From contig JAJRXO010000170.1 of NCBI GenBank assembly GCA_024276255.1, positions 1 to 8,451 on the forward strand: a DNA stretch of 8,451 nt, written 5' to 3'. This document shows, one piece after another, positions 6,209 through 8,451 of the stretch. The position numbers were made by a program, and so were the translations under genes. The notes under the pieces were generated by a model, which was not told the origin of the DNA, made no database searches, and was given only the letters and a program-made list of their open reading frames with translations. Source of the DNA: Chloroflexota bacterium (lineage in GTDB: Bacteria > Chloroflexota > Anaerolineae > J102). Within the stretch, counting starts at the first letter, position 1, and the number at the start of each line of letters is the position of its first letter.

Positions 6209-6240
6209 GCCGCATGGCTGGCACAGCCGGCGGCTTTTTT
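6209..6240 (+). terminator. Rho-independent terminator of tRNA-Val, just before selA
   Basis: GCCGC (6209-6213) pairs with GCGGC (6230-6234), and GGCTG (6216-6220) pairs with CAGCC (6224-6228) across a small internal bulge with a GCA loop. Six T residues (6235-6240) follow directly. This is a canonical intrinsic terminator for the tRNA. Because selA starts at 6262, it may also act as an attenuator for selA. Confidence 0.85.
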
Positions 6241-6261
6241 CTTAGTGACGGGTCTACTGCG

Positions 6262-7635
6262 ATGATAAATCCCTATCGGCAACTTCCCAGCCTTGATGCC
6301 CTGTTGCAGCAAGATGATCTCGCGCGATTGATTGATCGCTTTGGCCGAGTGGCGGTGCGCGATCATGCGCGCTCGGTGCTCGACGCAGTGCGAGCGCGGA
6401 TTCAGCAGGGGGCAGAGGCGCCAGATGGGAATCGTCTGGTGTCTGAGATCAGGGAATCACTGGAACAGGAGCTGGCCCCCTCGTTACTGCCCCTGATCAA
6501 CGCCACGGGCGTGGTGTTGCACACGAACCTTGGGCGAGCGCCGCTGTCGGCCGCAGCTATGCGGGCGATGACAGATGTCGCCCACGGTTACAGCAATCTG
6601 GAATATGATCTCAAGGAGGGGCGTCGCGGCAGTCGCTATGTGCACGCGGAGCAACTTTTGTGTCGTCTGACAGGAGCGGAAGCGGCTCTGGTGGTAAACA
6701 ACAATGCGGCGGCCGTCACCCTGGTGTTGCGCACGCTTGCGGCCGACCGCGAGGTGGTCATCTCGCGGGGAGAGCTGGTGGAAATCGGCGGCGGCTTTCG
6801 CATTCCCGATATCCTGCGCCAGAGCGGCGCCCGCCTGGTGGAGGTGGGCACAACCAACCGTACCCGCCTGGACGATTATGCCCACGCTATCAACCCGCAG
6901 ACGGCAGCACTGCTGAAGGTGCATCGTTCGAATTTCCGGTTGGTGGGCTTTACGGCTACGGTGGAAATCAGCGAACTGGCGGAGCTGGCGGCGCAACTGG
7001 AACCGCCCCTTGCCGTGCTGAATGATCTGGGCAGCGGCACCTTACTGGATAGCACTCAATTTGGCCTGGCCTACGAGCCCACGGTTCAGGATAGCGTGCT
7101 GGCCGGTGCCGATCTCACGATGTTCAGCGGCGACAAGCTGCTGGGCGGTCCGCAGGCCGGTATTATCGTGGGTCGCAAGACATGGATTGAACAACTGCGT
7201 CGTCAACCGCTGACACGGGCGCTGCGCGTGGACAAGACGACGTTGGCAGCCCTGCAGGCGACGCTTACGGCCTATATCCGCGGAACGGCCGCGGAGGAGA
7301 TCCCGGTGTGGCGCATGATCAGCGCCACGGCGGAGGAGCTACGGAAACGTGCGCAGACCTGGGCAGCGGCATTGCGTGAAGCAGGTGTGGCAGCGGAAGT
7401 ACGAACGGGTGAGAGCATGGTTGGTGGTGGTTCGTTGCCCGGTCAGACGCTGCCCACGACGTTGTTGGCCCTGCCGGCAGAACGGCCCCACCTTTTAGCG
7501 CAGCAGCTACGGCTGGCCCGGCCGGCTGTGGTACCCCGTATCGAAGACGACATGGTGCTGTTTGATCCGCGCACGGTGCTCGTCGAGCAGGAAGGGTTGA
7601 TGCTGCAAACGTTGTTGAATACGCTTCGTCCGTAA
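6262..7635 (+). CDS. selA: L-seryl-tRNA(Sec) selenium transferase
   Basis: SelA is a PLP-dependent, ring-forming cytoplasmic enzyme that converts seryl-tRNA(Sec) to selenocysteinyl-tRNA(Sec) with selenophosphate from SelD. The 457-residue product is close to the E. coli length (463). It begins MINPYRQLPSLDALL, the typical SelA opening. Further hallmarks are INATGVVLHTNLGRAPLS, the YSNLEYDLKEGRRGSR segment, VNNNAAAV, and FSGDKLLGGPQAG, whose Lys292 is the expected PLP Schiff-base lysine (Lys295 in E. coli). An upstream in-frame ATG at 6214 lies inside the terminator hairpin and is rejected. The chosen ATG has no clear Shine-Dalgarno, so initiation may be weak. Only 21 bp separate it from the terminator T-tract, too few for a promoter of its own. 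SelB and tRNA(Sec) genes are not in this window. Confidence 0.95.
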   Translation: MINPYRQLPSLDALLQQDDLARLIDRFGRVAVRDHARSVLDAVRARIQQGAEAPDGNRLVSEIRESLEQELAPSLLPLINATGVVLHTNLGRAPLSAAAMRAMTDVAHGYSNLEYDLKEGRRGSRYVHAEQLLCRLTGAEAALVVNNNAAAVTLVLRTLAADREVVISRGELVEIGGGFRIPDILRQSGARLVEVGTTNRTRLDDYAHAINPQTAALLKVHRSNFRLVGFTATVEISELAELAAQLEPPLAVLNDLGSGTLLDSTQFGLAYEPTVQDSVLAGADLTMFSGDKLLGGPQAGIIVGRKTWIEQLRRQPLTRALRVDKTTLAALQATLTAYIRGTAAEEIPVWRMISATAEELRKRAQTWAAALREAGVAAEVRTGESMVGGGSLPGQTLPTTLLALPAERPHLLAQQLRLARPAVVPRIEDDMVLFDPRTVLVEQEGLMLQTLLNTLRP

Positions 7636-7640
7636 CCGCC

Positions 7641-7673
7641 AGACCTCGCAGGTCTCGGAGACCTGCGAGGTCT
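7641..7673. repeat. nested palindromic repeat between selA and the AcnX swivel gene
   Basis: AGACCTCGCAGGTCT (7641-7655) and AGACCTGCGAGGTCT (7659-7673) are perfect 15-bp inverted repeats around CGG. Each arm is itself palindromic (AGACCT, three bases, AGGTCT). It can fold as one 15-bp hairpin or as two small hairpins. It starts five bases after the selA stop and has no T-tract directly behind it, so it is at best a partial terminator. The regular nested design looks like a dispersed palindromic element; I recall similar GACCTGCGAGGTC units scattered in Chloroflexota-type genomes, but could not check. Confidence 0.75.
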
Positions 7674-7699
7674 CCACACACGCCAACCCTCTTTTTCCC

Positions 7700-8134
7700 A
7701 TGCACCTCATCCTTCACGGTCGTCTCATTCGTGGCGGCGCTGCCCGCGGCGAAGCTCTCGTCAGTCCCGAATCCATCGGCTTCCTGGGCGGCGTCGATCC
7801 CGATACCGGCATCATCCTCGATCCCAACCATCCCCTGCAGGGCCAGTCCATCGCCGGCAAGATCCTCGTCTTCCCCCACGGCAAAGGCTCCACCGTCGGC
7901 TCCTACACCATCCTGCGCCTGAAGGAAGCCGGCGCCGCACCCCTGGCGATGATCAACGCCAATTCCGAGGCCATCACGGCCGTAGGGGCCATCATCGCCG
8001 ACATCCCCATGGTCGATCAGATCGACATCCACTTCATCCGCACCGGTGATCAGGTGCGCGTGGAGAATGAACGCGTGGAGATCACGCGGTCGGACGATCC
8101 AGCAGCAGCGACACAAGCTGGGAAAGATGGCTGA
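7700..8134 (+). CDS. aconitase X swivel-domain protein (DUF126), small subunit type
   Basis: This 144-residue protein matches the AcnX swivel domain, which closes over the iron-sulfur active site of a large catalytic subunit. Known family members are the small subunit of archaeal phosphomevalonate dehydratase and the corresponding half of bacterial cis-3-hydroxy-L-proline dehydratase. Hallmarks are an N-terminal G-R-x-I-x-G-x-A-x-G-E-A pattern (7-19), GGVDPDTG (30-37), the signature FPHGKGSTVGSY (58-69) with the probable catalytic Ser64, and VGAIIADIPMVD. No large subunit is present on either side, so the reaction is unknown. The ATG follows a pyrimidine-rich stretch with no Shine-Dalgarno. 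The last 14 residues or so (after VEITR) look like an extension and overlap the convergent HAD gene by 53 bp. Confidence 0.88.
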   Translation: MHLILHGRLIRGGAARGEALVSPESIGFLGGVDPDTGIILDPNHPLQGQSIAGKILVFPHGKGSTVGSYTILRLKEAGAAPLAMINANSEAITAVGAIIADIPMVDQIDIHFIRTGDQVRVENERVEITRSDDPAAATQAGKDG

Positions 8135-8451
8135 TCTCGTAACGGATGGGCAGATCAGCTGGCCGCGGCTGCGCGAATAAATTCAGCCAACACGTATCCA
8201 GACCATAGGCAATCCCGCCCTTCATATCCGAGCTCAAACTGTCTCCGATCATCAGCACCTGTTCCCTGGGCGGCATGCCCATGCGGGCGAAGGCAATGTC
8301 GAAAATAGCCGGATCGGGCTTGGCCGCGCCCACCTCGTCGGAAATCACAATGTCGGCAAAATAGGAACGCAGGGGGAGGATCGCCCAGCGGCTGCGCTGC
8401 ACCTCTCGCAGGCCATTGGTGATCAGCATCAGCCGGTAATGCGCGGCCAGC
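8082..8451 (-). CDS. HAD-superfamily hydrolase (YjjG-like phosphatase), 5' end outside window
   Basis: The minus-strand frame is open to the window edge and shows 122 C-terminal residues of a HAD phosphatase. These enzymes act on phosphomonoesters through an Asp-phosphate intermediate. Visible are motif II in LMLITNG (Thr codon 8420-8418), motif III Lys in GAAKPDPAIF (8321-8319) and motif IV in MIGDSLSSDMKGG (Asp codons 8243-8241 and 8228-8226). Motif I (DxDxT) and the cap lie upstream, beyond 8451. The TNG-x4-Q-x2-R pattern and the IGDSLSSD motif most resemble the YjjG/YfnB-type pyrimidine nucleotidase subfamily, but the substrate is not certain. The ATG at 8429 is internal, since the conserved LAAHYRL lies before it. 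The gene ends convergently inside the AcnX swivel gene. Confidence 0.9.
   Translation of the reverse strand, partial: LAAHYRLMLITNGLREVQRSRWAILPLRSYFADIVISDEVGAAKPDPAIFDIAFARMGMPPREQVLMIGDSLSSDMKGGIAYGLDTCWLNLFAQPRPADLPIRYEISHLSQLVSLLLDRPTA

Noticed and set aside
6214..6261. ATG at 6214 as the selA start
   Set aside because: It lies inside the tRNA terminator hairpin and would add 16 residues unlike SelA; MINPYRQLPS at 6262 is the typical N-terminus.
1..8451. CRISPR array, insertion sequence, phage or complete toxin-antitoxin system
   Set aside because: No direct repeats with spacers, transposase, integrase or flanking duplications were seen; the PIN gene's antitoxin would lie outside the window.

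Overview
The window looks like bacterial chromosome of moderately high GC. The most likely host is an uncultured Chloroflexota-type anaerobe or facultative anaerobe. That placement is an inference from the general look of the proteins, the nifJ + dihydroorotate-dehydrogenase-like gene pair and a GACCTGCGAGGTC-type palindromic repeat; no single marker here proves it. Most of the window is ordinary housekeeping and metabolism. No mobile element, CRISPR array or phage gene was seen.

Layout. (1) Positions 1-351 hold the 3' part of a PIN-domain (VapC-like) ribonuclease gene, cut by the window edge. (2) Positions 352-896 are a gene graveyard. They hold a plus-strand relic of a DNRLRE-type extracellular domain with an in-frame stop, and facing it on the minus strand an orphan lipoprotein signal peptide that stops after 38 codons. 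(3) Positions 897-5605 form the central metabolic unit: a promoter with an FNR/CRP-type palindrome centred at about -41.5, the 1185-residue pyruvate:ferredoxin/flavodoxin oxidoreductase nifJ, a strong intercistronic stem-loop, and a dihydroorotate-dehydrogenase-like flavoprotein whose usual catalytic loop is replaced. (4) Positions 5606-6060 hold infA (IF-1), with a TTG start, a basic N-terminal extension and a 13-bp perfect hairpin in the leader. (5) Positions 6070-7635 hold a well-formed promoter, tRNA-Val(UAC), an intrinsic terminator, and selA starting only 21 bp after the T-tract. (6) Positions 7641-7673 are a nested palindromic repeat. (7) Positions 7700-8451 hold a stand-alone aconitase-X swivel-domain (DUF126) protein that overlaps tail-to-tail with a minus-strand HAD phosphatase running off the window.

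How the genes fit together. NifJ would oxidise pyruvate to acetyl-CoA and supply low-potential electrons to ferredoxin or flavodoxin; the next gene may encode a flavin oxidoreductase linked to that electron pool. SelA implies that the host makes selenocysteine, although no selB, selC or selenoprotein is visible. The AcnX swivel subunit normally pairs with a large subunit that is not in this window. The observations most worth following up are the FNR-like site at nifJ, the tRNA-terminator-selA arrangement, the non-canonical DHOD active site, the orphan AcnX small subunit and the two decayed genes before nifJ.
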